This document shows, piece after piece, positions 36,102 to 43,804 of a DNA stretch of 64,000 nucleotides (position 1 is the first letter of the stretch; each line of letters begins with the position of its first letter). This DNA is from Streptomyces thermodiastaticus. Its GTDB lineage: Bacteria > Actinomycetota > Actinomycetes > Streptomycetales > Streptomycetaceae. Location: positions 62,001-126,000 of the forward strand of contig NZ_BNBV01000018.1 in NCBI RefSeq assembly GCF_014656135.1, written 5' to 3'. Below the pieces are notes generated by a model that made no database searches, had not been told where the DNA came from, and saw only the letters and a program-made list of their open reading frames with translations. The position numbers and the translations under genes are program-made.

Positions 36102-37139
36102 TCAGCGGGCGTCGGGTACCTGGACGGTGTGACGGCGGTGCCAGGCGAGGCGTACCCGGGCACCCCGGAAGGCGGCGACGTCCTCGGCGGAGGTGGTGAG
36201 GTTCTGCTGGAGGGCGGTGAGGCGTCCGCCGGCGTCGAGGTCGACGAGGAAACGGGTGGCGTCGCCGAGGTAGACCGTCTCGGCGACGGTGCCGGTGGCG
36301 GTGACCTGCCCGGGCTCGTCGTCGGCGGCGGACTCCTTCAGCACCCGGATCTTCTCCGGGCGGACGCTGTGGACGCCGTCGGTGCCGAGGACGCGCCGGG
36401 CGGCCTCGCCGCGCAGCAGGTTGGAGGTGCCGACGAAGGAGGCGACGAAGGAGGTCGCGGGGCGTTCGTAGATGTCGGCGGGTGTGCCGACCTGTTCGAG
36501 GCGGCCCTGCCGGAAGACGGCGATCCGGTCGCTCATCGCCAGCGCCTCCTGCTGGTCGTGGGTGACGAAGACGAAGGTGATGCCGACCTCGCGCTGCAGG
36601 GCCTTGAGTTCCAGCTGCATCCGCTCGCGCAGCTGCGCGTCCAGGGCGCCGAGCGGTTCGTCGAGCAGCAGCACCCGGGGGCGGCCGACCAGGGCCCGGG
36701 CGAGGGCGACCCGCTGGCGCTGTCCGCCGGAGAGCTGTGCGGGACGTCTGGTGCCGTAGCCCTCCAGGCGGACCTGGGCGAGCGCCTCGCGGGCCTGCCG
36801 CAGCCGCTCGGCCTTGGGCACCTTGCGGATCTTCAGGGCGTAGGCCACGTTCTGCTCCACCGTCATGTGCGGGAAGAGGGCGTAGTCCTGGAAGACGGTG
36901 TGGACGTCGCGTTCGAAGGGGGCGAGGCGGGTGACGTCCTGCCCGGCGAGTTCGATCCGTCCCTCGGTGGGTGTCTCGAACCCGGCGATCAGCCGCAGCA
37001 CCGTGGTCTTGCCCGAGCCGGACGGGCCGAGCATGGAGAAGAACTCGCCGTCGTGTACCGCCAGGTCGATGCCGGCGACGGCGACCGTCTCCCCGAACGT
37101 CTTGCGCAGGCCCTGAAGCCGGACCGCCATTCCCTCCAT
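36102..37139 (-). CDS. potA: Spermidine/putrescine-type ABC transporter ATP-binding protein
   Basis: A 345-aa ATPase. Walker A is GPSGSGKTT, the Q-loop is in VFQDYALFPH, the signature is LSGGQRQRVALARAL, Walker B is VLLLDEPLGALD, and the H-loop is THDQQEA. A C-terminal TOBE domain follows, as in PotA. The start at 37139 is supported by AGAAGGG about 9 bases upstream; ATGs at 37181 and 37130 are alternatives. It begins the operon, only 42 bp from the start of the divergent GntR regulator, so the two genes share one short promoter region. Confidence 0.92.
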   Translation of the reverse strand: MEGMAVRLQGLRKTFGETVAVAGIDLAVHDGEFFSMLGPSGSGKTTVLRLIAGFETPTEGRIELAGQDVTRLAPFERDVHTVFQDYALFPHMTVEQNVAYALKIRKVPKAERLRQAREALAQVRLEGYGTRRPAQLSGGQRQRVALARALVGRPRVLLLDEPLGALDAQLRERMQLELKALQREVGITFVFVTHDQQEALAMSDRIAVFRQGRLEQVGTPADIYERPATSFVASFVGTSNLLRGEAARRVLGTDGVHSVRPEKIRVLKESAADDEPGQVTATGTVAETVYLGDATRFLVDLDAGGRLTALQQNLTTSAEDVAAFRGARVRLAWHRRHTVQVPDAR

Positions 37140-37181
37140 GCGGGAACCCTTCTGGCGCTCATGGACGTTGGACGGAAACAT

Positions 37182-38078
37182 ATGAAGTCAGAGGTCAAAG
37201 CTCAAGACCGCCTCCGGGGACAGTTCGAGTCGGCGGGCGAGGTGGTGGCCGTGGGGCGACGCGACGCGGACGGCCGGGCGCCGGGTGCCGTGGGCGCGGA
37301 CGGCGGCGGTGGCACGTCCGGGACGGCCGCCGGGGCGACGCAGGGCGGTCGGGGCCTGACCGGGGCGCGCACGATGGTGTTCGCGCCGGTGGCGACCGGG
37401 GCGCGGGTGGACGCGGTGGTCCGCAGGCTGGGCGACGCCATAGAACTCGGTCTGCTCGCCGACGGGGAGCAGCTGCCCGGCGAGAGCGACCTGGCCGGGC
37501 GGCTCGGGGTGTCCACGGTGACCCTGCGGGAGGCGCTGATGGCGCTGCGGCAGCAGGGGCTGGTCACCACCCGGCGCGGCCGGGGCGGCGGCAGCTTCGT
37601 CTCGCTGCCCCCGTGGCCCGCCGCGCAGCGGCTCCGGGAGCGGCTGCGGGCCTGGAGCACCGAGGAGCTGCGCGACCTCGGCGACCACTGGGCGGCCCTG
37701 TCGGGGGCGGCGGCCCGGCTGGCGGCGCAGCGCACCGCGCCGGAGGATCTGGGGTATCTGCTGCGCACCGTGGAGGAGTTCGCGGGCGCCGCGCAGGCGC
37801 CGGCGCGCGGCCGGCTCCACGGCCGGTTCCAGGTGGAACTGGCCGCCGCGGCGCAGTCCGCCCGGCTCACCCGGGCGCAGGTGGCGGTGCAGACGGAGCT
37901 GGGGGCGCTGCTGTGCCTCGTGCTGGACGACGGTGCATACGGTGAAGAAGTCGCGAACCGGCAGCGAGCCGTGGTGTGCGCGGTGCGGGACGGGGCGCCG
38001 GACGCGGCCCGCTCGCTGGCCGAGCGGTGCGTCGAGGAGACGGCGGCCCGCCTGGTCGCCCTGCGGCTGAGGCTGTAG
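37182..38078 (+). CDS. GntR/FadR-family (FCD-type) transcriptional regulator
   Basis: A 298-aa regulator with a winged HTH (LPGESDLAGRLGVSTVTLREALMALRQQGLVTTRRGRGGGSF) and a C-terminal helical FCD-type effector domain. It is divergent from the polyamine-type importer and probably controls it. Start choice is uncertain: the ATG at 37182 has GGACGG about 11 bases upstream but adds about 64 low-complexity Gly/Ala residues; an ATG at 37374 would give a normal-length FadR-like protein but has a weak ribosome site. Confidence 0.82.
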   Translation: MKSEVKAQDRLRGQFESAGEVVAVGRRDADGRAPGAVGADGGGGTSGTAAGATQGGRGLTGARTMVFAPVATGARVDAVVRRLGDAIELGLLADGEQLPGESDLAGRLGVSTVTLREALMALRQQGLVTTRRGRGGGSFVSLPPWPAAQRLRERLRAWSTEELRDLGDHWAALSGAAARLAAQRTAPEDLGYLLRTVEEFAGAAQAPARGRLHGRFQVELAAAAQSARLTRAQVAVQTELGALLCLVLDDGAYGEEVANRQRAVVCAVRDGAPDAARSLAERCVEETAARLVALRLRL

Positions 38079-38143
38079 CGGCCGGGAGCCGGACGGGCGG
38101 TTCGACGCCGCTGATGCGTCCGGCCCGTCGGCTGGAGGGCGTC

Positions 38144-38537
38144 ATGGGCACAGGCACCGCTCGCGCACGGTCCCCGCACCACGGGCGCAGGACGGCGACG
38201 CCCGGCGCACGGGCGGCCGTGTGCACCGCCGCACGCCTGGGCCGGGTACGGGAGGCGGTGTTCGAGGCGGTCGCCGAGACCCGGGGCGCTGGCGCTGCCG
38301 CTGCTGCGGGCGTTGCCCGGACCCGCCCATCTGGTCGGCGCCCGGGGGCGGGTCGCCGCCTCCGCCGACCCGGCGCACTTGACCGGCTCCCTCACCCGCG
38401 GTCCCGGCTTCGCGGCGGTGCTGCGCACGGCCCGGACGGCCACCTGGGCAGGCCTGACGCTGGTGCCGTGCGCGGGGGTGCCGCTGGTGCTCGTGCTGGA
38501 CGAGCGGCACCCCCGCGCACGGCACGGACGAGGATGA
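38144..38537 (+). pseudogene. Possible small frameshifted gene, function unknown
   Basis: The 499-bp space after the GntR gene holds codon-biased sequence in two frames. From an ATG at 38144 the frame reads LGRVREAVFEAVAETRG with coding-like GC3, then loses bias near 38285; the +1 frame from there (LALPLLRALPGPAHLVGARG ... LVPCAGVPLVLVLDERHPRA) has strong GC3 bias to a TGA at 38537. One inserted base would explain this. No family was recognised. It could also be a sequencing artefact or two unrelated small ORFs. Confidence 0.3.
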
Positions 38538-38577
38538 GCACGACGCCGTCGGCGACCTGAACGCCGACGGTGCCGGC

Positions 38578-39252
38578 TCAGACCTCGGGTGCGGGCACCA
38601 CGCGGAGGTGGCCCGCGGTCCGGCGGGTGCGCCGGGGCCTGCGCGCGGGCGCGTCGGTGCGCCGCGCGGCACGCAGGACGAGGGTGATCCGGGTGTAGCC
38701 GAGGTCGCGCAGGGTCTGCGGGGTCTCCTCGACGACCCGGCAGTGGGTGACGCCGCGCCGCGGATCGGGGTGGATCAGCGGCCGGACGGCACCGTCGGAC
38801 ACGGCGGCCTGCGCTCCGGCCACCCGCAGCCAGTGCGGCACGCCCTGCCGGTAGGCGGCGTCCATGATCGGGTCCTGGGCGATGTCCCGGCGCAGGGCCT
38901 GCAGCGCGTGATCGGGACCGCAGCGGTCCAGGGCGGCCGCGAACTGGGCGAGCATCGGCAGGCACCAGCGCGTCTCGTGGTCGGGGCCGAGAACGGTTGA
39001 CGCCTCGGGGTGGAAGAGGACGAACCGCAGGAAGTTGTCGTCCGGCATGGCCGTCGGGTGCGGGCCCAGGTGCCGGAAGAGCGCGGTGAAGGCGCTGTTG
39101 CTCAGGACCACGTCCCAGCTGTGGTCCACGACGAAGGAGGGAAAGGAGACGGCCTCCAGCAGCGCGGCGTAGTCCTGCAGGTAGGCCTGCGCCTCGGATC
39201 GGACGGGAACGGACCGCGGCGCCGGCCGCTGCCCTCCTGACTGAAATGCCAT
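38578..39252 (-). CDS. MmyB-like (MltR) ligand-binding domain protein without HTH
   Basis: A 224-aa protein that matches the C-terminal ligand-binding domain of MmyB-type XRE regulators (PAS-like fold, often fatty-acid binding): FPSFVVDHSWDVVLSNSAF, then NFLRFVLFHPEAS and the family's C-terminal GYTRITLVL. The usual N-terminal XRE helix-turn-helix is absent; the protein starts only about 25 residues before the domain. An Arg/Thr-rich tail follows. It is divergent from an XRE-type gene 225 bp away, so a split sensor/DNA-binding pair is possible but unproven. Confidence 0.8.
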   Translation of the reverse strand: MAFQSGGQRPAPRSVPVRSEAQAYLQDYAALLEAVSFPSFVVDHSWDVVLSNSAFTALFRHLGPHPTAMPDDNFLRFVLFHPEASTVLGPDHETRWCLPMLAQFAAALDRCGPDHALQALRRDIAQDPIMDAAYRQGVPHWLRVAGAQAAVSDGAVRPLIHPDPRRGVTHCRVVEETPQTLRDLGYTRITLVLRAARRTDAPARRPRRTRRTAGHLRVVPAPEV

Positions 39253-39477
39253 CGGGAGGTCACCCCTCTTGCCTCTGCGGCCTTCACGCGGCGCCCCGAT
39301 CCTGCTGGTCGGAGACGAGTCGTGTCAACTATCGTGGCATTCAGGGACGGTTGTCGGCTGAAATTGGCCACAGTTGTGGCGAGACCTGGATGTGAGTTCG
39401 AGCGACGGGCTACTCTCCGGGAAGTTCACGGCGCCCCGCCATGTGAGAAGCCTGTGAGAGACGTAGGAGATCTGTCG

Positions 39478-40134
39478 GTGACCGATGGCATCGAAGATCC
39501 GGGCACCTCGGTGTCGCCTGTGCTGACGGCGGTCGTCGCACGCGTCACCGCGCTCGCCGACCGGCTCGGCGTGCCCCACACGGAGGTCTTCGACGCCGGC
39601 CGCCTGTCCGTGGCCAGCGGCGTGCCCGAGCCCGTGGTGCGGGCCCTGCTCAGCGGTCGGCCCGCGGGCGAGCCGGACGTGCAGGCACGCTTTCTGCAAC
39701 GTCTGGACCTGCTGCGCCGCACCCGGCTCAAGCCTAACGGGCGGCGTTACACCCAGCAGGAGATCGCCGACGGCGCGGGCATGTCGCGGCAGCAGGCGGG
39801 CGCGCTCATCAACGGTGACCGGCGCCCCACCATGGAGCACTGCGACGCCATCCAGCGCTTCTTCCGTGTGCACGCCGGTTTCCTGACCGCCGAGGACCCC
39901 GAGGCGCTGGCGGGCGCCCTGCAGCAGACCGAGCAGGAGCTGCTGCAGCGGCTGGCCGACCGGGAGCGCGAGGCGGCCGCGGCCGCCGACGATCCGCTGG
40001 AGCGGCTGCTGCAGAACCACGGGGTGCGGTCGATCGCCTGGCGTGCGGCGCAGCTGCCCACCGACCGGCACCGGGACAAGGTGGCCGAGTGGCTGGACAT
40101 GCTTCTGGAGAGCGTGAAGCGGCCCGAGTCGTGA
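39478..40134 (+). CDS. XRE-like helix-turn-helix regulator
   Basis: A 218-aa DNA-binding protein. The HTH is near residues 80-125 (YTQQEIADGAGMSRQQAGALINGDRRPTMEHC). An N-terminal region with a second degenerate HTH-like element (LSVASGVPEPVVRALLSG) precedes it, and a Glu/Ala-rich helix with possible coiled-coil character follows. The GTG at 39478 is chosen because AGGAGA lies 7 bases upstream; the frame runs further up to 39322 without homology. It is followed four bases later by a zinc-peptidase gene, the usual order of ImmR/ImmA-like pairs. Confidence 0.82.
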   Translation: MTDGIEDPGTSVSPVLTAVVARVTALADRLGVPHTEVFDAGRLSVASGVPEPVVRALLSGRPAGEPDVQARFLQRLDLLRRTRLKPNGRRYTQQEIADGAGMSRQQAGALINGDRRPTMEHCDAIQRFFRVHAGFLTAEDPEALAGALQQTEQELLQRLADREREAAAAADDPLERLLQNHGVRSIAWRAAQLPTDRHRDKVAEWLDMLLESVKRPES

Positions 40135-40138
40135 TGCC

Positions 40139-40744
40139 GTGAAGCTGGGGAGGACCGTGGGCATCGACAGGCGGATGCGGCGGCTGTGCGGCGAACTGGT
40201 CGCCGAGCTGACGCTGCCGAAGCCGGCCCCGCCGGACGACCTGTACACCGCGTTGTGCACGGCCATGAGCAGACGCCGCGGACGGCCGGTGACGTTCCGC
40301 ACCGCCGCCTTTCCGCCCGCCACCGCCAGCGGGCTGTGGCTCGACATGGAGGACCAGGACCTGGTCCTGATCGAGCAACGCACCGCTCCCGACCACCAGT
40401 TGGTGATCCTCGGGCACGAGCTGTGGCACATGCAGGCCGGGCACGGCGGCCGCCATGTCGAGGGCGCCGCCGTCGCCGCCCGCCTGCTCGACGAGGGCGC
40501 GGATCTGCCGGCGACGGTGCAGAAGGTGGCCGCGCGCAGCGGTTTCGAGCGCACGGAGGAAGAGGAGGCCGAGCACTTCGGCCTGCTGCTGGCCAGCAAG
40601 TGCCGTTCCTGGCTGGCCTCCTCCTCCCTGCGCCGCCCGGTGCGGCGGGACCGCCTCGTGGGCCGGATCGAGGCGTCGCTGGGCTATCTGGGCCGCCGCA
40701 TGGAGGTGGACGGGGAGCGTCCCGGGCCGCGTCCGACGGGCTGA
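40139..40744 (+). CDS. ImmA/IrrE-like (M78) zinc metallopeptidase
   Basis: A 201-aa protein with the zinc-peptidase motif HELWH, followed by further acidic residues (EEEEAEHFG) that could give the third ligand. M78 peptidases cleave or inactivate a partner XRE repressor, as ImmA does with ImmR, and the XRE gene lies directly upstream. The start is uncertain: GTG at 40139 follows the previous stop by four bases, while GTG at 40157 has a strong GGAGG but only three bases of spacing. The pair resembles toxin-antitoxin-like XRE/COG2856 modules common in Streptomyces. Confidence 0.8.
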   Translation: MKLGRTVGIDRRMRRLCGELVAELTLPKPAPPDDLYTALCTAMSRRRGRPVTFRTAAFPPATASGLWLDMEDQDLVLIEQRTAPDHQLVILGHELWHMQAGHGGRHVEGAAVAARLLDEGADLPATVQKVAARSGFERTEEEEAEHFGLLLASKCRSWLASSSLRRPVRRDRLVGRIEASLGYLGRRMEVDGERPGPRPTG

Positions 40745-40875
40745 ACGGGCGACATCGGCCGCGGCGCGGGGGCGTTGTCAGTGCCGGACGGCAAGCTGGT
40801 GGGCACGTGCGGTTCCGAAACGGCCGGGACCGGGCGGGCCGACCGCTGTGAGCCGACATCCGGGGAGAGGGTTTG

Positions 40876-41106
40876 ATGCCGACCGCCGTCCTGACCGACC
40901 ACGAACGCGCCGCCGTTCAGGCCTACGTCCGGCTGCTGAGGACCGTACAGGCCCGCCTCGGCTCTCCCCCGGCCGCCGGCGGCCCGCCTCCGCTCCTCCC
41001 GCCGTCCGTCCTCGCGGACGCCGAACGAGCCTTGAAGCGCGCGGGGTTCGGCGGCACCGAGGCGGAGTTCTTCCGGCTGGTCCGTGACTGGTGCGGCGAG
41101 GCGTGA
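40876..41106 (+). CDS. Small conserved-looking protein of unknown function
   Basis: A 76-aa protein rich in Ala, Arg, Pro and Leu, with two predicted helices separated by a Pro/Gly loop (SPPAAGGPPPLLPPS) and the C-terminal EAEFFRLVRDWCGEA. The ATG at 40876 is preceded by GAGAGG at proper spacing; a TTG directly before it is less likely. Codon use is typical of a real gene. It lies 131 bp after the metallopeptidase gene and is the last gene before the biosynthetic cluster. No family recognised. Confidence 0.6.
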   Translation: MPTAVLTDHERAAVQAYVRLLRTVQARLGSPPAAGGPPPLLPPSVLADAERALKRAGFGGTEAEFFRLVRDWCGEA

Positions 41107-41831
41107 CGTGCGGCTCGGGCCGGCTGCGGAACGGGGCTGCTGGGGGCGGCCGGGTTCACGGGTGCTGGTTCGTACCGTGGTGCCCACGTGGTTGCCCGTC
41201 GTGCCGGCGAGCCGCGGCGGACCGTGTCCCGGATGCCCCACCGGCCGGCGCGCGTCGCCTGCCCTGCACCCCCCGTGCGTAACGCGGAAGCACGCTGCGG
41301 TCGCGCCTTCGCGCGACCGATGCTGCACGCGTACGGTGAGGCGGCACCGCGCGCCCATGCGCGTGCATCGCACCGGCCGGCGGCACGCGTCCGCACCGTC
41401 GGCGGACACGTACCAGCGGCTCTTCGGCCTGCCAGGACCGGGCCACCAGCCCCACCGCTCGTCACACGGCACATGTGTCGTGGTCACTGTGAACCCGGCG
41501 CGGACAACGGATCACAGGGGAAGAGCCACGCAAGACACCGCAGTCCTCACCGGCTCGCCGGGCGTTCAAGTCGATCGAAAAATAATTTTTGTATACCCAG
41601 GCCGTGTACAGCTCTCGCAGAACCACTAGGTGAAGTAGCTCACAGACATGCGGGGCGCCGCTCTCCTAGAATCTGGAACGTCCCCCTCCTGCTTCTTCGA
41701 ATCCCCTGTCTTTCCTCCTCACCGGATTCCCCCTCCGTCATCCCATTCCCAGCCATGCCCTTACCTGATCGGCGAGGGTTGTCTTGTGACGCGTAATCGA
41801 CATCCGAGCGCCAATAGAATGAAGGATGAGC
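41107..41831. other. 725-bp left flank of the biosynthetic cluster; promoter region with AT-rich palindrome
   Basis: I see no convincing gene here; open frames lack codon bias. From about 41560 the base composition falls well below the surroundings. An AT-only inverted repeat (AAAAAT-A-ATTTTT, 41578-41590) is followed by GTATAC. Close to the first cluster gene lie TAGAAT (41815-41820, a good -10 match) and GAAGG (41821-41825). The region marks the edge of a probable inserted segment and likely contains the cluster's promoter. Confidence 0.6.
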
Positions 41832-43643
41832 GTGTCCGGTATTGCCGGTTGGCTTGATCGAGAGCGCAACTTACGGCAGTTCAGTCTTACAGTCGAGCAA
41901 CTCGCCTCCTCGCTCGTCACCCGTGGCCGAGAAGGCGGTCCACCCTGGCAGGAACAACATGTGGCGCTGGTGCAGCGTGACTCCGCGTCGCACGGGCAGC
42001 CTGCGATTGCCACCAATGCCCTCGGCGACGTTCTGGCAGCGGCGGTGTGTGACGGAGACGTCGTGCCGCCCAGTGATCTCGATCCACGGGAAAGCTCAGG
42101 TCCCGATGCGACGATCACCGGCGGAAACCGTGGCGCACGCATCGTGCTCAGAGCATATCTGCGGTGGGGCAGGTCCGCTCCGGAACACCTGGACGGCGTA
42201 TTCGCCTTCTGCGTGTTCGACGTCCGCGGCGAAGAACTCCTCTTAGGCCGCGACCGGCTGGGCGTGAAACCCCTGAGCTATGTACTCACGTCCAGCGGTG
42301 CGGTGTTCGCCTCCGATGTCGCCACCATCACCAGTCATCCACTGGTGCGCGCGGAGCTGGACGGCACCGGATTGGCCGCGGTCCTCACACAACTGCGCAG
42401 CCCCGGTCATGGTGTCCTGCGCGGCCTGCGCGAGGTGCGGCCCGGCCACACAGTGTGCCTGTCACCGAACGCCTGCACCGAGGAGCCGTACTGGCGCCTG
42501 GAGGCTCACCCCCACGAACTCGACCTCGACTCCACGATCAAGCACGTCAGGGAACTGCTCGAGGACGCCGTGGCACGATCGGCGCCTGGGAAACAGGCGG
42601 CCGTTCTGCTCTCAGGCGGTCTGGACTCCAGCATCCTGACAGGTCTGGTCGCCTTCGGCGTGCACGGTCCGCCGAGAACCTTCACCGTGCTGTTCGACGG
42701 TGCCGCAGCCCCCGTCCCCGACCGGCCGTACGCCGAAGAGGTGGTACGGATGTGGGCCTGCGACCACTGGAACGTCGTCATCCGTCCGGAGGAACTGTCG
42801 GACCCGGTGACATCGGCAGAAGTACTGGCTGCCAAGGACGTGCCGACGCCCTTCGGCGACAAGAACATCACTCCTTACCTCTTCAGCCGGCAGGTCGCCG
42901 GACACACACCCGTGGCGCTGAGCGGTGAGGGGGCAGACGCGCTGTTCGCCGGTCCCGGCGGCTCCGTCGACGGAAACCGGGTGCTGACGTCCTTTCCGTG
43001 GATCATGCGTTCGCGACGCATGGGCATGCGCCACGGAATCGGCACCGGCCTTTTCGACCGGGCTCTCCTGGAGGCGGTCGACGTCGACGGCCATGTCGAC
43101 CGGATGTTCCGCGAAGCCCTCGACGAGGTACCGCACCCGGCCGGCGGCGACCGTCTGGAACGGCTCGCCCGTCAGGTGGATTACCTCACCGTGACCAGGT
43201 TGCTGGAACAAACGGTGCTGCACATGGAAAGGCTGAGCACCGCGGCCGGTCTGGAGGTGCGGTTCCCGTTCACCGACCACCGCCTGCTGTCGATGCTGTA
43301 CAACGTTCCCCCGTCGATGAAGTCGTTCGACGGCCGGGAGAAGAGCCTGCTGCGCGCCCTCGGACGGGACGTCGTCCCACCGTCGGTGCTCACCCGGGCC
43401 AAAGTGCCCTTCCCCATCAATTACGACCCTGGCTACAGGGCCGGTCTGCGCAGCAGACTGCGCGACTTCCTCGACGACAGTACGGCACCGGCGCGGCCGC
43501 TGGTGGATCTGCAGGCGATCCGCCGCATGACCGAGGAGCCGTCACTGATCGACCGCGGCGGCTGGTTCGGCCGCGCCGACGCGGAAATGGTGCTCCAGCT
43601 CAACGACTGGATGCGGCGCCTGAACATTCAGACGCGGCTGTAA
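41832..43643 (+). CDS. Asparagine-synthetase-like amide ligase with Cys2-to-Ser glutaminase domain
   Basis: A 603-aa AsnB-fold protein. The C-terminal ATP-pyrophosphatase domain has an intact P-loop VLLSGGLDSS (about residue 260) and LSGEGADALFAG, so acyl-adenylate chemistry is expected. The N-terminal class-II glutaminase domain should begin Met-Cys-Gly-Ile; here it reads Met-Ser-Gly-Ile-Ala-Gly, so the nucleophile is missing and glutamine cannot be the usual ammonia source. The same loss is known in beta-lactam synthetases and similar amide ligases. The GTG at 41832 is chosen because GAAGG lies six bases upstream; an ATG at 41826 directly abuts it. Two TTA codons occur (residues 14 and 138). 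It may form an amide or lactam in the product; the substrate is unknown. Confidence 0.85.
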   Translation: MSGIAGWLDRERNLRQFSLTVEQLASSLVTRGREGGPPWQEQHVALVQRDSASHGQPAIATNALGDVLAAAVCDGDVVPPSDLDPRESSGPDATITGGNRGARIVLRAYLRWGRSAPEHLDGVFAFCVFDVRGEELLLGRDRLGVKPLSYVLTSSGAVFASDVATITSHPLVRAELDGTGLAAVLTQLRSPGHGVLRGLREVRPGHTVCLSPNACTEEPYWRLEAHPHELDLDSTIKHVRELLEDAVARSAPGKQAAVLLSGGLDSSILTGLVAFGVHGPPRTFTVLFDGAAAPVPDRPYAEEVVRMWACDHWNVVIRPEELSDPVTSAEVLAAKDVPTPFGDKNITPYLFSRQVAGHTPVALSGEGADALFAGPGGSVDGNRVLTSFPWIMRSRRMGMRHGIGTGLFDRALLEAVDVDGHVDRMFREALDEVPHPAGGDRLERLARQVDYLTVTRLLEQTVLHMERLSTAAGLEVRFPFTDHRLLSMLYNVPPSMKSFDGREKSLLRALGRDVVPPSVLTRAKVPFPINYDPGYRAGLRSRLRDFLDDSTAPARPLVDLQAIRRMTEEPSLIDRGGWFGRADAEMVLQLNDWMRRLNIQTRL

Positions 43644-43804
43644 AGGGCTGCTTGTCCGACTCGGGCGGCCCCGGCACGTTCGTCCCGCTCGTCTCACTGT
43701 CTTACCTGCCTCTTCCGCACCAGCCCCGTACCTTGCTCCCTGCCCACGGCCAGGGGCATGGGCCTTCCTGACCAAGTGCACCGACCGTCGAAGTGAGGCC
43801 TCCT

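Noticed and set aside
41084..41629. 181-codon plus-strand frame before the biosynthetic cluster
   Set aside because: No codon bias, no ribosome site and no family; it starts inside the preceding small gene and runs into the AT-rich patch.
41815..41820. TAGAAT as -10 of a leaderless transcript starting at ATG 41826
   Set aside because: Possible, but no -35 at 16-19 bp was found, and GAAGG at 41821-41825 with the GTG at 41832 explains translation initiation better; kept only as a candidate in the flank entry.
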